Source of the DNA: Strigamia acuminata
Lineage: Eukaryota; Arthropoda; Chilopoda; Geophilomorpha; Linotaeniidae
Assembly (NCBI GenBank): GCA_949358305.1
Contig: OX442314.1
Coordinates: 61,885,369 to 61,949,368 of the forward strand
Direction of reading: 5' to 3'
DNA: 64,000 bases
Below the pieces are notes generated by a model. That model searched no databases and was not told the DNA's origin. It was given only the letters and a program-made list of their open reading frames with translations. Of this stretch, positions 32,164 through 43,107 are shown piece after piece (position 1 is the first letter of the stretch; each line of letters begins with the position of its first letter). A program made the position numbers and the translations under genes.

Positions 32164-33663
32164 CCTCCTCCAGCTTCCCTCCTCACAGTTGAGTCGAAGC
32201 CCGTCATAGGTGAGTCGAAGCCCGTCATAGCTGAGAATCGAAGCCTATCAGAATTCAACAAAAATCAACGAAATTCAACAAAAATCAACAAAAATCAACA
32301 AAATTCAACGAAATTCAACAAAAATCAACAAAAATCAACAAAATTCAACAAAAGTCAACAAAACTCAACAAAAGTCAACAAAATTCAACAAAAGTCAACA
32401 AAATTCAACAAAAGTCAACAAAGTTCAACAAAAGTCAACAAAATTCAACAGAAGCAAACAAAATTCAACAAAATTCAACAAAATTCAATAAAAGTCAACA
32501 AAAGTCACAAAATTCAACCGTCATAGCTGAGTCGAAGCCCGTCATAGTTCGGTCAAAGCCCGTCATAGCTGAGAATCGAAGCCCATCAGAATTCAACAAA
32601 ATTCAACAAAATTCAACAAAAATCAACAAAATTCTACAAAATTCAACAAAAGTCAACAAAATTCAACAAAACTCAACAAAAATTAACAAAAGCCCGTCAT
32701 AGCTGAGAATCTAAACCCATCAGAATTCAACAAAAATCAACAAAATTCAACAAAATTCAACAAAATTCCACAAAATTCAACAAAAGTCAACAAAATTCAA
32801 TAAAATTCAACAAAATTCAACAAAATGCAACAAAATGCAACAAAAGTCTCAAATATTCTCAAATTTTCTCAAATTTTCTCAAATATTCTCAAATTTTCTA
32901 AAATTTTCTAAAATTTTCTCAAATATTCTCAAATATTCTCAAATTTTCTCAAATATTCTCAAATATTCTCAAATTTTCTCAAAGTAGCATATAGTTGCAA
33001 ATAGTACTTTCTCAAATTGTCTCAAATTTTCTCAAATATTCTCAAATTGTCTCAAATTTTCTCAAATATTCTCAAATTGTCTCAAATTTTCCCAAATTTT
33101 CTCAAATATTCTTAAACATTCTCAAATTGTCTCAAAGTAGCATATAGTTGGAAATAGTACTTTCTCAAATTGTCTCAAATTGTCTCAAATTTTCTCAAAT
33201 ATTCTCAAATTGTCTCAAATTTTCTCAAATATTCTCAAATTTTCTCAAATTTTCTCAAATATTCTCAAATTTTCTCAAATATTCTCAACAAAAGTCAACA
33301 AAAGTCACAAAATTCAATCGTCATACTTGAGTCGAAGCCCGTCATAGCTGAGAATCGAAGCCCATCAGAATTTAACAAAAGTCAACAAAAGTCAACAAAA
33401 ATCAACAAAAGTCAACAAAATTCAACAAAAGTCAACAAAACTCAACAAATTCAACAAAACTCAACAAAATTCAACAAAAATCAACAAATTTCAACAAAAG
33501 TCAACAAAAGTTACAAAATTCAACCGTCATAGCTGAGTCGAAGCTTGTCATAATTGAGTCGAAGCCCGTCATAGCTGAGAATCGAAGCCCATCAGAATTC
33601 AACAAAATTCAACAAAATTCAACAAAAATCAACAAAATTCAACGAAATTCAACAAAAGTCAAC
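32164..33663. repeat. Decamer satellite, left block
   Basis: Tandem arrays with a 10-bp period. Blocks of CAACAAAATT and CAACAAAAGT variants (about 32255-32840 and 33285-33663) surround a block of CTCAAATTTT and CTCAAATATT variants (about 32845-33290). Punctuating units of the type GAGTCGAAGCCCGTCATAGCT recur at irregular intervals. The array continues at 46281 after element 3. Stop codons are rare, so long frames in several phases arise without coding meaning. Confidence 0.9.
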
Positions 33664-34653
33664 TATCATGAACTGGTTGTTTGGATATTTTAAACCGCGC
33701 TTGAAAGACGCGCCAGTACGATTCTAGGAGAGCCTGGTCTCGAATAAGAGCCCGGGCAACGACAAGCAGCCTGAAGGGTGGCGGCAAGCTTGTCCTCTTA
33801 CTCGATCATTATACAAATTTAAGCCGGGTCTGTTGGAACTATAAAATGGAAGAGAATGATGCACACGCGCGGACTTAACAACGCTAGCGTGGCCTATACT
33901 AAGTTTGGTGGGGGCCCCTAATGGCGGAGCGACCAAACCGAGTAATTGCGCACTAACCGCGCACAAAAGACAAAATAACGACTCATGGCCAACTTGAATC
34001 CAATTTCTAATCCTTCGGCGTGTATCAGCGGCATATAAAACACAATAACGAAAGGTCAACGAGAGGAAAGGAATTCGAAGATGACACGCGGAATTAAACA
34101 CGCGATCTGACAATGAACATCCTCAACATGCGTAAATCAATGGCATGGAGTCAATACTGTGAGCAAACACAGGAGAAAGGATGCCAAATGCTCCGGCCAA
34201 TTAAGGCTCTTACCAAGCTCATGGTCTTGTACCTTCTGATTGAATCTGGCTTGAAACAGCTCTGAAGTGAACTTGGGCCAGATCCAATACAGAATCCAAG
34301 GTAAGCCAATGAGCAGAGCCAATCAGACGCGTACGTGAATAATTATCACGATGACTAAGCGTGAGTAACTCAAACATTCAAATTAGGACGGATAAACTAA
34401 ATGAAATCAGGAGGGGTAACAGTAGGAAATACACAACTTAGACTAGTCTGATGTGGCTGAATTGAGCCACTCCAGACTGAGTCAAGGGATGAAAATGAAT
34501 ACAAAAATGAGGTGAAAAGGTAGGAAAACTCAAATATTAGGTTTAAGGATTTATTAGGAGTTTAAACAAAACAATGGTTAGGAACACACGGAAAACGCGT
34601 ACAAACACAACAATTGACAGGATTACATTACGCGTTAATGCCGGGCCGTGACA
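33664..34653 (-). mobile_element. Element 3 3' LTR
   Basis: Left copy of the 990-bp repeat, offset by 11,627 bases from the right copy. The boundary was fixed by the CAAC duplication. The two small ORFs inside are mirrored in the other LTR and I recognise no product. Confidence 0.9.
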
Positions 34654-35170
34654 CACCCCTCGGACGAGAGTGTTTTTATTCTCGAAACAAATCTGAAAAG
34701 TAAAGAAAATAAAAAGCGATACAAAATCAAAATCAAATGACACTTGAAATGATTAGAATGAAACAACAATTGTGAGGCGCGGAACTTACGCGTGGACTCA
34801 ACAACACAAGCGGGCGTTAAGCGCCGAAATCTAAACAAATCGAAACTACTAGCGTTAAGCGCCAGGCACTAGAAATACACTGAATAAAGAACAATAAAGC
34901 TTAAAGTCGCGAAAAGTAACAAAAATAATTATTGTGAGGGGCGAAAACGCGTGGACTAAACAACACGAGCGTTAAACACCAAACCTCACATCACACAAAC
35001 ATACGCGACTGAAAACACTAATAAAATAATCACAAATCAGGATAATGTCCAATAGCACTGGTATTGTTCAACAAAAAGTCCGCATCAAACACCAAACTTT
35101 GTGGAAGATTACGCGGAGAAAAAGTCACGTTCGGGTAACATTGTCACTTTAAAATAGGAAGACACGCGCA
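34654..35170 (-). other. Element 3 polypurine tract and 3' untranslated region
   Basis: The minus strand reads CGAGGGGTG just before the 3' LTR, the likely polypurine tract. The rest is about 500 bases without a long frame, with repeated GCGTTAAGCGCC-like words near 34815 and 34852. Confidence 0.6.
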
Positions 35171-37003
35171 CTAGAACTCATAGCCAGTCATGGCCGTTAC
35201 GAATTCCTTCATGAGGGTGATGGCGCGGTAGGTAATGACGTCGCCCAACTGTTGTTCATTGCGCGGACGGAACTCGGTCAAAGTGTTGGCGAGCAACTGC
35301 TGGAGAACACGGACGTGGCTTTCCTCCAACAAGTGAACCAAAGCAGATATGCTTTCGGATAGGCCCAACTCTCTTTTAAGAATGAGATAGAAAAATTCCT
35401 TCCATCGCGTGCTATCCGCATCCAGGTACGTGTCCGTTCTCCAACGCGACGGTGACTCCCATTCGAGCGTGCCCATTGGGAAGATGTCATCAAAGGTTGC
35501 ACGCGCCATAATGGTCTCAAAATACAACTGGAGCTCGCGACACGAAACAAAGTCACGCTTGCGATGTTGATCACTCACCAACTTCTGGATCGCGATGACA
35601 AAGTCCTCAGGCTGGGTGGCAAAGGGCAGGTCGCGCTGAACCTGGCGTCCGGTAAAGATTGGAAGGAGTGGGCGGCGGGGGCACGACTCAGCCTCCTCAT
35701 CATCACTCGAATCCGACAAAAACTCGACTCCTCGACCAGCATCGGTCAGGTGCACACGCAAATTGGGAAGCTCGCCGACGTAGTCCATCGACTGCTCCAA
35801 CTGGGCTGGAGTCGAACGAGGAATCATTCCTCCCGGGAACGCGGCCGCACGGCGACGCGTGGCTTCGTCGTGGCATCGGATCAGCCACTCCATATCGGAC
35901 TCAGTCCAGTCGCGCTTAAGATCGACGCCAAAAGGGGTTGCCATCTCGTCCATTTCACACTGGGATTGCCCGACCGGCAACAACGCAGTGGACAAAACCG
36001 TCTCATCAATTGGCGGCGGAATCTCCTCTACCTCCGGCAGAATCTCGGAAATTTCAACTCGTGACATGGACGCTTCTGGCACGGGCTGTAATGTGGGCAC
36101 CGGCCGACACCGGGGCACCATCATCCCCGACGCGACATTCCGAAAACGCGATGACTCTCGGACATCCTCGATCTCTTCAAGCATCGAACTCTGGGCAGCA
36201 TGCATAAGGGGATCATCCTGCAAGCGAGAAATATCACGTAATAAATGAGCATTACGCTCAGCAATTAGTCTCAAGCGTTGATGCTCCTCGGCCGTTCGCG
36301 CTGCACCGACAACCACGGGAGCTTGCGGGTTATCTCGTCTCTGACGAGCCTGGGAGTGAAGGCGCGAAGTAATCGGCGGTGGGTTTCGCGGCTGCCCTTG
36401 AACCATTGGTGCCCATTGACGAAAAAAGGACGGAAGCTCGGGCGTAACGGTCCCGGGCGCCATGATGAGGCATCCAATCGGCGGGTATTGCCATTTATGC
36501 GGTCGGATGTTCTCGGCGGCGGCCATTTGGATGGTATTCCGCCAGTAGGCCTCATGTTGGATCGCGAATCTGTTGCAATCCGACGCAGACCCGAGCAACG
36601 GCTGGAAACGGTCAGGAAGAACATAAAAAGAAATATCTCTGCCATCTGCCACCGATCGACCCAAACACAGGGCTTGTACGCGCCGCATCCAAATCTTGAA
36701 TTGGGCTCTACGTAAGTTGCCAAAGCCCTCGCACACGAAACATTCATCTCGGCCTTGATGAAGATGGCCCCAGCCCAAACACACCGGGCAAAGTTCGCGA
36801 TTCGGGTAAGCCCGGCACATCGGATGGTCCGGGTGATAATTCGGCATCAAGATGGGCCCAGTTTCAAATAGTCGCGGCACTGGGTAAGGGCAGACATAAC
36901 GTTCACGCGCCTGTCGTTGCCGGCGCGTCACAACACTAGTCTTGTTCTTGCCGTTTTTCCCTCCTCGCCACGGCGGTCGTACTCCGTTGCCTCGTCCAGT
37001 CAT
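35171..37003 (-). CDS. Element 3 accessory ORF with DnaJ-like paired Cys motif, unknown function
   Basis: Starts at ATG 37003 (MTGRGNGVRPPWRGG), 610 residues, stop at 35171. I do not recognise the family. The first 35 residues are basic and glycine-rich. Residues 72-91 read CPVCLGWG, then CFVCEGFG, matching the C-x-x-C-x-G-x-G pattern of DnaJ zinc fingers; C38 and C63 may add ligands. The middle (about 210-440) is polar and proline-rich. The last 160 residues look helical and globular. No signal peptide or membrane segment is visible, so it is not an obvious Env. It lies 1.36 kb past pol, so it needs its own mRNA. A pyrimidine-rich stretch ending in TTTAG lies about 20 bases before the ATG. 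The related signature in the element 1 extra ORF suggests a shared accessory function. Confidence 0.87.
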   Translation of the reverse strand: MTGRGNGVRPPWRGGKNGKNKTSVVTRRQRQARERYVCPYPVPRLFETGPILMPNYHPDHPMCRAYPNRELCPVCLGWGHLHQGRDECFVCEGFGNLRRAQFKIWMRRVQALCLGRSVADGRDISFYVLPDRFQPLLGSASDCNRFAIQHEAYWRNTIQMAAAENIRPHKWQYPPIGCLIMAPGTVTPELPSFFRQWAPMVQGQPRNPPPITSRLHSQARQRRDNPQAPVVVGAARTAEEHQRLRLIAERNAHLLRDISRLQDDPLMHAAQSSMLEEIEDVRESSRFRNVASGMMVPRCRPVPTLQPVPEASMSRVEISEILPEVEEIPPPIDETVLSTALLPVGQSQCEMDEMATPFGVDLKRDWTESDMEWLIRCHDEATRRRAAAFPGGMIPRSTPAQLEQSMDYVGELPNLRVHLTDAGRGVEFLSDSSDDEEAESCPRRPLLPIFTGRQVQRDLPFATQPEDFVIAIQKLVSDQHRKRDFVSCRELQLYFETIMARATFDDIFPMGTLEWESPSRWRTDTYLDADSTRWKEFFYLILKRELGLSESISALVHLLEESHVRVLQQLLANTLTEFRPRNEQQLGDVITYRAITLMKEFVTAMTGYEF

Positions 37004-38361
37004 GACGGTTGAAAATCACTACTAAATTCAGTCACAAAAGAAAAAATCAAAAAATTGAACAAAAACAACAAAAAACACCACTCGAGCAAGAGCAAATAAA
37101 TACAACAATAAAAACATGGGCTAAAGGCGTGGGTTATAAAAAATTACGCGATACAATTCGAGTAACAACTCGTAACTCAACCAAAAAAGGTACTCGCAAT
37201 TAAAAATCACTGAAGTTATGAAAATTAAGAAACAAAGCGCGTGAAATGGGATTACGATCAAAATGAGCGAAATACCAATGCGCAATAACCCAAAACAAAA
37301 GTATAATATTGGGGAAAAAATATTAATTAACGCATCTAACAATAGCACCAAATCCTCGCAAAGATGTACAAAATTCATCGTAACAATGGGAATAAATTAG
37401 AAAGTAAACGCGAATAAGAAATAAACATCGCGTACGAACTTATCACTTTGAAATGAACAAGCTCGAAAATTTGGCTAAGTCCATCCATGCGCATACGGGT
37501 ACTCGCCAAAGATGGCGGACATCACGTGACTACAAGGAAAATTCCAGGAGCATGGCGACGCCATCTTGCTTTTCGCAAAGTGAAACTAATCAAAAATACA
37601 AAATTTCCCCAACAATTAAATATGCTTTAACAAGTAGCGGCAAAACTTACTAAACAATATTAACGCATTATACCGACGGAAAAATAACAACAAAGAACTT
37701 CAAACACGTCGGTTCGCGTACGGGGCAATTCTAACCCTAACTCGCCGCACTTATCAAAAAATACATGTTGCTCGAGCGGTCGAAAATTCACAAACTTCAC
37801 TCAAAATTTCAAAAATACTCACAATTAAGGTTACAATTCGAAATAACGCACTTTGGCGGACTTCCACGCTCAGTTGTGGCTTGATTCGCGTTGAAAATGT
37901 TGGAGACGCGAAGACACGAGGCGCACTGTGTTAAGTCGCGAATACAATATGGCCGCCAGACACTGATTGAAAAGTGAGGTCATCGGTCAGCTGACACCAG
38001 ACACTCCGGCGCCATCTGTCGTAAACTAGACCACACACGCGCAACCAACAACGAGCATGAAAACCAACACCAAACGCTTACAAAAATCAAAATAAATCGA
38101 CAACAGGTCGCGTCTCCATCTTGAACGGAAAAGAAAAGAGTTTTAACTCCGCATCTCCTTCCGAAATGTCGACAAAAAATCCACAATTAGTAATAAATAA
38201 TAAAAACTAGAGATTAGTAAAAATACATGAAAAAACACAACAACACACTCATTCCAATATAAACAAATTCTACAAACACCAAAACTCAGCTAGAAATGCA
38301 ACCAATGCTAAAAAATAAATTAATACTCACGAAAAACACTTTAAAAGCAGAAAAAAGGTGT
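37004..38361 (-). other. Element 3 spacer between pol and accessory ORF
   Basis: A 1.36-kb stretch with no convincing reading frame. It is far longer than a simple intergenic gap in this group and could hold a promoter, an intron or a lost gene. Nothing recognisable by eye. Confidence 0.5.
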
Positions 38362-41300
38362 TCATGACGAACTTTCTCCGTGTTCGCAATCATCCAGCCG
38401 AACTCTGTTCTCGGCATAAAAATTCATGCAAATCTCACGTGATTCCTCACTAAATTTGTCCACTCGGTGATGAATGTTGTCCATGTCCGCTTTAGAGATG
38501 AAACTGGGGACGCGCTCACTTCCAACGGCGGTCAGCACTTCCGGAGGATCCAAAACATCCGCTGGTGTCTTCGCGCTGTCATCAGGCTCGCTGTACCAAT
38601 GTCGTAAGTCGACGATGTGATATGGCTGCGTCACGCTGCCATCCTCCTTCATTAACAGCACGGTGTTCGGCCCGATGATCCGATGTATTATATAAATACC
38701 CTCCGTTCGCTGCTGAAACCCTGCCGAGACCTGCTTGTCCGCTGACGACAAGATTCTGCTTTTCAGTGTCACCCAGTCGCCAGGTTTGAAGTCGTGGGGC
38801 CGTCGCTTCCGGTCGTACCATCGCTTGTGTCGCAGGTTTGCGATCTCCAGGTTCTTTCGTGCCTCGGCTCCGACGCGTAGCATGTAACGATGTAAATACT
38901 TCGCCTCATCCGGCGGAAGAGGATCCCCGTCGTCGGTGTCACTGTCGAGGTCGCCTGGATAACGCGCTTCCTGTCCAACGATCATCATATACGGCGAGAA
39001 CTTTAAAGATGTTTGATAGCTGGCATTAATGGCCAAAATGAAGTAGCCAATATGACGGTCCCAGTTCACGTGTTCATCGATGTACGCGAGAATGCAGGTC
39101 TTCAACGACTGGTTTAGGCGCTCCGCCAGATTCCCTTGCGGATGATACACAGATATGTACTTGTTCACAATGCCCATTCCCGCACAGTGCGCTTGAAAAC
39201 GCGCAGAACGAAATGTAGGCGCATTGTCACTAATCAAAGTCTTTGGGAAGGCCCATCGTTGCACAAATTTCTCAATTTGCCTGATGGTAGTTGGCACATC
39301 TGCATTTTCAGTAAGTCGAACGTCAACCCATCTGCTAGCTGCGTCAACCATCACGAACGCGTAGCAATTACCCTGGCTAGACTTCAACTTTTTCCCAAAG
39401 TAGTCGACGTAGATGGTTCTGAAACGACGGCGTGGTTTTGCCGTTTCCATTTCTCCCATTGGCAAACGCCGTTCAACTTTTGCTCTCTGGCATGGCCCAC
39501 ATACTTTGATCCACTCCGCCACATCTCGCTTCATTCCTGGCCAAAAAACACGCGTTTTCAAACGCATCAAGGTCTTTTCAATTCCGAGGTGGCCAGAAGT
39601 TGGCGGGAAATGAAGGCAGTGAAAATAAATTCGTCTCAAAGGCTCCGGCAAGTAAATACGACGTGATTGAGCGCGCTCGCCAATTTTCACCGGCGGGTAC
39701 CCGCACAGAAGTCCACGATACAAGGCCATGTCCACAGATTGCTTTTTAATCTTTTCAGCTTCATCCTCGTCAGATGGCAAAAGCTTCGTTTCCAAGTACG
39801 CCATAATGCCTTTCGACCAACTGTCCGCCAACTGGACCAATCTCATCCTCTCCTGAGTTGGCAGCAGCTCATATGCTGGATGTTCCACTGGGCGATCCTT
39901 GTCGGAATCTTCGGACACATAAGGCGAAACTTGGTCATCCACTAAAGGTTGTTGTTGAGTCAGCCTCGAACGCGTATTTGGTCGCGACGGCAGAGGTGGC
40001 ACCGTAGTCCGATATTCGTCAGAACTATGGTCGCTTAGCAATTTGTCACTACCAGACTGTTCTTTGTCCGATATTGGTGACGCATCTCTTGGCAGTGATC
40101 GCGAAAACGAACGCTCACTAACCGCAGGTGACACAACCTTTTTAGGTCTTCCCACTTTACGTTTGGGTTTTGGTGGTCGCCCTCTTTTCCTTTTTGGTAC
40201 AGGATCAGTAGGAGCCACAATGACCTTTCTTGGCCTTCCAACACACCTTTTTGGTGGCAAGGCAGCTGGAGGCGTAGTTACACCGGAGAGCTGGTGTGCA
40301 CCGAACACGGCATTTTCCATGTCGGCCGGCACACTACCCCCCCTTGAAGGGCCGGGGGGTTTGGGGGGTCGGGTGTCAGAATCCCCAAACAACTCAAGCG
40401 GTTCCAACTCCTCAAACTCGCGCTTCTTTTGAAGAATACGCAACTTCTTACGGAGTTTGGCCGCATTAACGATCCTTGAGCCAGATGGTTTTGGCACGAA
40501 ATGCTCGTCAAGCTCCACCATTTCAATGGTCGGCCAACTTGCGAAATCGTCAAAGAACGCACAATATGTCGCATCATCAACAAGTGGACAATCATCATCG
40601 CCAATTTCAATGGCCGGATCTACAGGAGCTCTGCTCAACGCATCGGCGACACGATTGCTGGTGCCACTGCAATGCAGAAATGTAAACCGAAAGTCTGACA
40701 TTGACAGAATCCATCGAGCCAATCTGCCCTTTGGTTCGCGCTGAGCAAAAAGCCATTTTAAACACTTGTGATCGCTCTCAAGGTAAAAATCCATAAGTTC
40801 TAAGTAACTGCGGAAACGCTTAACTGCCCAAACAGCAGCTAGACACTCGATCTCCGTTACATTATAATTCTTTTCCGCACTATTTAAAGCGCGCGAAGCA
40901 AATGCAATTGGCACACGAATGCCGTTATTATCCAATTGCATCAACGCAGCACCCAAGCCTGAGTAGCTCGCGTCTGTCTGCAGAATATACGGCTTCGTCC
41001 AGTCAGGAAACCTCCGCTGCAAAGTTGATGTTGCAACATGGTCCCGCAGATACTCGAACGCTGCTTGACAGCCATCCGTCCAATTCCATGGCGCGTTCTT
41101 CTTCATCAAGGGCCTGAAAACTTCACAAGTCTTCGAGTACCCCGGAAAAAACGAAGAATAGTACCCAATCATGCCCTTAAAGCGCTGCAACTCTTTTACG
41201 TTAGTTGGCGCGGGAAATAATTGGATCGCGCTGGTCTTTTTCGGATTAGGACGAATCTTTCCTTCTTCAACAATATGACCCAACACTTCAAGGCTACGCT

Positions 41301-43074
41301 TACACAACTCTGTCTTGCCGGCATTCATCGTGAATCCTGCCGCGTCAAGAAGTGTCAAAACTTGCTTCAGATGTTCTACATGTTCTTCAAATGTTTTACT
41401 AAAGACAATAATGTCGTCGATGTAAACAAAGACGCATTTGTAAAGAAATTCCGCAAGCGTAAGATTCATAGCGCGTTGCAGTGTTGCGGGGCCATTTATT
41501 GGTCCAAAAGGCATGCGGACATACTCGTAGAGTCCGCGATGCGTGATAAAAGCGAGAAAACGTTCATCTCCTGGCCTAACGCCGATCTGATGAAACGCTT
41601 CACGTCCATCTATTATGGAAAACCACTTAGCCCCGCCCAAATATGAAAAGATGTTATCAATATCTGGGAGGGGATACACATCAGGCATCGTCTGCGCGTT
41701 AATAGGGCGAAAGTCCATGGCGCACCTCCATCTGCCATCTTTCTTAGGCACGACAACAGGGGCCACGGCACAGTCACTCTTCGAGCGACGAATAATACCC
41801 TGCGCCAGCTTTTGATCGATGTACTGATCAATTATAGCTTTCTTGGCTGGGTTCACCGGCCTAACAGGCACGTGTATTGGCCTAAAGTCAGGTTTGAGAT
41901 CAACCTCAAAAAGAGTGTTATTGCACAACCCAATTTCTTCTCTGAAGATGTTTGAAACGGGTTTTAACGCGTCAATCAAATGAGTGATGCGTTTTGGTGA
42001 TAGTTGATTTGATAACTGCCCATAAATCCAGTCCAACTTAGTCGGATCGGGACAAGGCAGATATTCAACAAAATTGGTCGTAGGAGAAAACTGTCCACCA
42101 GTGGAACCAACTTTCCCTTCCACATCCGAAATAACTGAATCGGGAGGAACTGACGGAACGGACGACTCCGCAGACTGCGACAATCTCTTCCGAGCCCTGC
42201 GCACCCGTTTAGAACGTCGGAACTGGCTAAAACTCATGGGCCTCCGGTAGACACGTGTCGTATCGCGGAATTTAGTTCTGCGCGACTTTTCGCGTCGCGG
42301 AGGTGACCAAAGAAATGTCCAACTCCTATTTTCCGCGGTCTTACGCGAAACCACCACCTTAACTCTGAATGGCGCATCGTCATGCGGTAACTCAAAAGTT
42401 TCGGCGGGCAATGTGCGATGATTCAACAAAACACAATTTACATCACTAATCGGGGCAGGAACTGCCATCTTAGGGGCGGCGGGGATTAGTGGCAACAAAA
42501 GTACCGGATCGGAGGCCAGCGCCTGTCTCATAGTCATGAAACTACGCCGCTCCTCCGAACCTCTTATGAACCAGCAATTAAGTCCATGGTCCGTACATAA
42601 CCCAACCGCTCGACAGAAATCTCGTCCGAGCAGCAAGTCCGCTGATGAGTCCTCTATTACCAAGCACACAAAAGAGATCAGAGTTTGAGGTGCACGCACG
42701 GTTATTTCTACGCTACCTAAAACCTCAACTAATTGATTATTGGCAACGCGAATGGTCTCGTGCAGCACAACCATTTCCACCCCCATCTTCTCATGCAGCT
42801 TCTCATACAGATCTTGCGCCATGATGCAGGTCTGAGCACCAGAGTCAAATTGCGCAATAAATTGGATGTCATTCCAGACGATCTTCACATATTGGGAATC
42901 ACGTCGTACTCTTTCTCCAATCCCGATTTCAATTTTTGGCTCCTCGGACACATCTTTCTCTTTAGGAGAAATCATCACGAATGAAGTCAATTTCGGAAGT
43001 ACTGGGTCAGTATTAGGCGCGGTCAACACAGATTTTGGTGGCAACACGCGCTTCACTTCCGGTGGTTCCGACAC
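38362..43074 (-). CDS. pol: Element 3 Pol polyprotein with AT-hooks
   Basis: A 1570-codon frame opening at a GTG and open upstream in the -1 frame, so probably a Gag-Pol fusion. Order: protease with DSGA near residue 76; an R/K-rich linker (about 245-300); reverse transcriptase with KDGRWRCAMDFRPIN and YIDD (plus-strand 41412-41423); and RNase H with TDASYSGLG. A long insert of about 300 residues follows, rich in P, K and R. Next is the integrase with its zinc-binding H and C residues (HLGIEKT, CGPC) and the catalytic D, D and E in VDYFG, SDNAPTF and NLAERLN. The insert holds three AT-hook cores at residues about 943-979: VGRPRK, KRGRPPK and VGRPKK. AT-hooks bind the minor groove of AT-rich DNA. 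No internal stop, all catalytic residues present. Confidence 0.93.
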   Translation of the reverse strand: MSEPPEVKRVLPPKSVLTAPNTDPVLPKLTSFVMISPKEKDVSEEPKIEIGIGERVRRDSQYVKIVWNDIQFIAQFDSGAQTCIMAQDLYEKLHEKMGVEMVVLHETIRVANNQLVEVLGSVEITVRAPQTLISFVCLVIEDSSADLLLGRDFCRAVGLCTDHGLNCWFIRGSEERRSFMTMRQALASDPVLLLPLIPAAPKMAVPAPISDVNCVLLNHRTLPAETFELPHDDAPFRVKVVVSRKTAENRSWTFLWSPPRREKSRRTKFRDTTRVYRRPMSFSQFRRSKRVRRARKRLSQSAESSVPSVPPDSVISDVEGKVGSTGGQFSPTTNFVEYLPCPDPTKLDWIYGQLSNQLSPKRITHLIDALKPVSNIFREEIGLCNNTLFEVDLKPDFRPIHVPVRPVNPAKKAIIDQYIDQKLAQGIIRRSKSDCAVAPVVVPKKDGRWRCAMDFRPINAQTMPDVYPLPDIDNIFSYLGGAKWFSIIDGREAFHQIGVRPGDERFLAFITHRGLYEYVRMPFGPINGPATLQRAMNLTLAEFLYKCVFVYIDDIIVFSKTFEEHVEHLKQVLTLLDAAGFTMNAGKTELCKRSLEVLGHIVEEGKIRPNPKKTSAIQLFPAPTNVKELQRFKGMIGYYSSFFPGYSKTCEVFRPLMKKNAPWNWTDGCQAAFEYLRDHVATSTLQRRFPDWTKPYILQTDASYSGLGAALMQLDNNGIRVPIAFASRALNSAEKNYNVTEIECLAAVWAVKRFRSYLELMDFYLESDHKCLKWLFAQREPKGRLARWILSMSDFRFTFLHCSGTSNRVADALSRAPVDPAIEIGDDDCPLVDDATYCAFFDDFASWPTIEMVELDEHFVPKPSGSRIVNAAKLRKKLRILQKKREFEELEPLELFGDSDTRPPKPPGPSRGGSVPADMENAVFGAHQLSGVTTPPAALPPKRCVGRPRKVIVAPTDPVPKRKRGRPPKPKRKVGRPKKVVSPAVSERSFSRSLPRDASPISDKEQSGSDKLLSDHSSDEYRTTVPPLPSRPNTRSRLTQQQPLVDDQVSPYVSEDSDKDRPVEHPAYELLPTQERMRLVQLADSWSKGIMAYLETKLLPSDEDEAEKIKKQSVDMALYRGLLCGYPPVKIGERAQSRRIYLPEPLRRIYFHCLHFPPTSGHLGIEKTLMRLKTRVFWPGMKRDVAEWIKVCGPCQRAKVERRLPMGEMETAKPRRRFRTIYVDYFGKKLKSSQGNCYAFVMVDAASRWVDVRLTENADVPTTIRQIEKFVQRWAFPKTLISDNAPTFRSARFQAHCAGMGIVNKYISVYHPQGNLAERLNQSLKTCILAYIDEHVNWDRHIGYFILAINASYQTSLKFSPYMMIVGQEARYPGDLDSDTDDGDPLPPDEAKYLHRYMLRVGAEARKNLEIANLRHKRWYDRKRRPHDFKPGDWVTLKSRILSSADKQVSAGFQQRTEGIYIIHRIIGPNTVLLMKEDGSVTQPYHIVDLRHWYSEPDDSAKTPADVLDPPEVLTAVGSERVPSFISKADMDNIHHRVDKFSEESREICMNFYAENRVRLDDCEHGESSS
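40137..40247 (-). other. Three AT-hook motifs in element 3 Pol
   Basis: Within 37 residues the protein has VGRPRK, KRGRPPK and VGRPKK, each an AT-hook core (GRP flanked by basic residues). They sit between RNase H and integrase, where chromatin-targeting modules could act on integration. The match is by motif only. Confidence 0.8.
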
Positions 43075-43079
43075 AGCTT

Positions 43080-43107
43080 TAGGTGTTAAACCTACTTCTT
43101 CTTTGGG
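43080..43107 (-). promoter_or_regulatory. Candidate -1 frameshift site, gag/pol of element 3
   Basis: The minus strand has CCCAAAG (43107-43101), in register as C CCA AAG with Gag and a few codons before the Gag TAG (43094-43092). The -1 frame is open from here into pol. A short hairpin, TAGGT/ACCTA with a 5-base loop, lies at 43094-43080. The heptamer fits the X-XXY-YYZ rule. The stem is weak. Confidence 0.55.

Noticed and set aside
32164-33663. CRISPR-like array
   Set aside because: Repeats are contiguous short tandem units without unique spacers, and the context is eukaryotic.
35171-37003. True DnaJ chaperone
   Set aside because: Only one paired C-x-x-C-x-G-x-G unit, with no J-domain HPD motif and no other DnaJ features.
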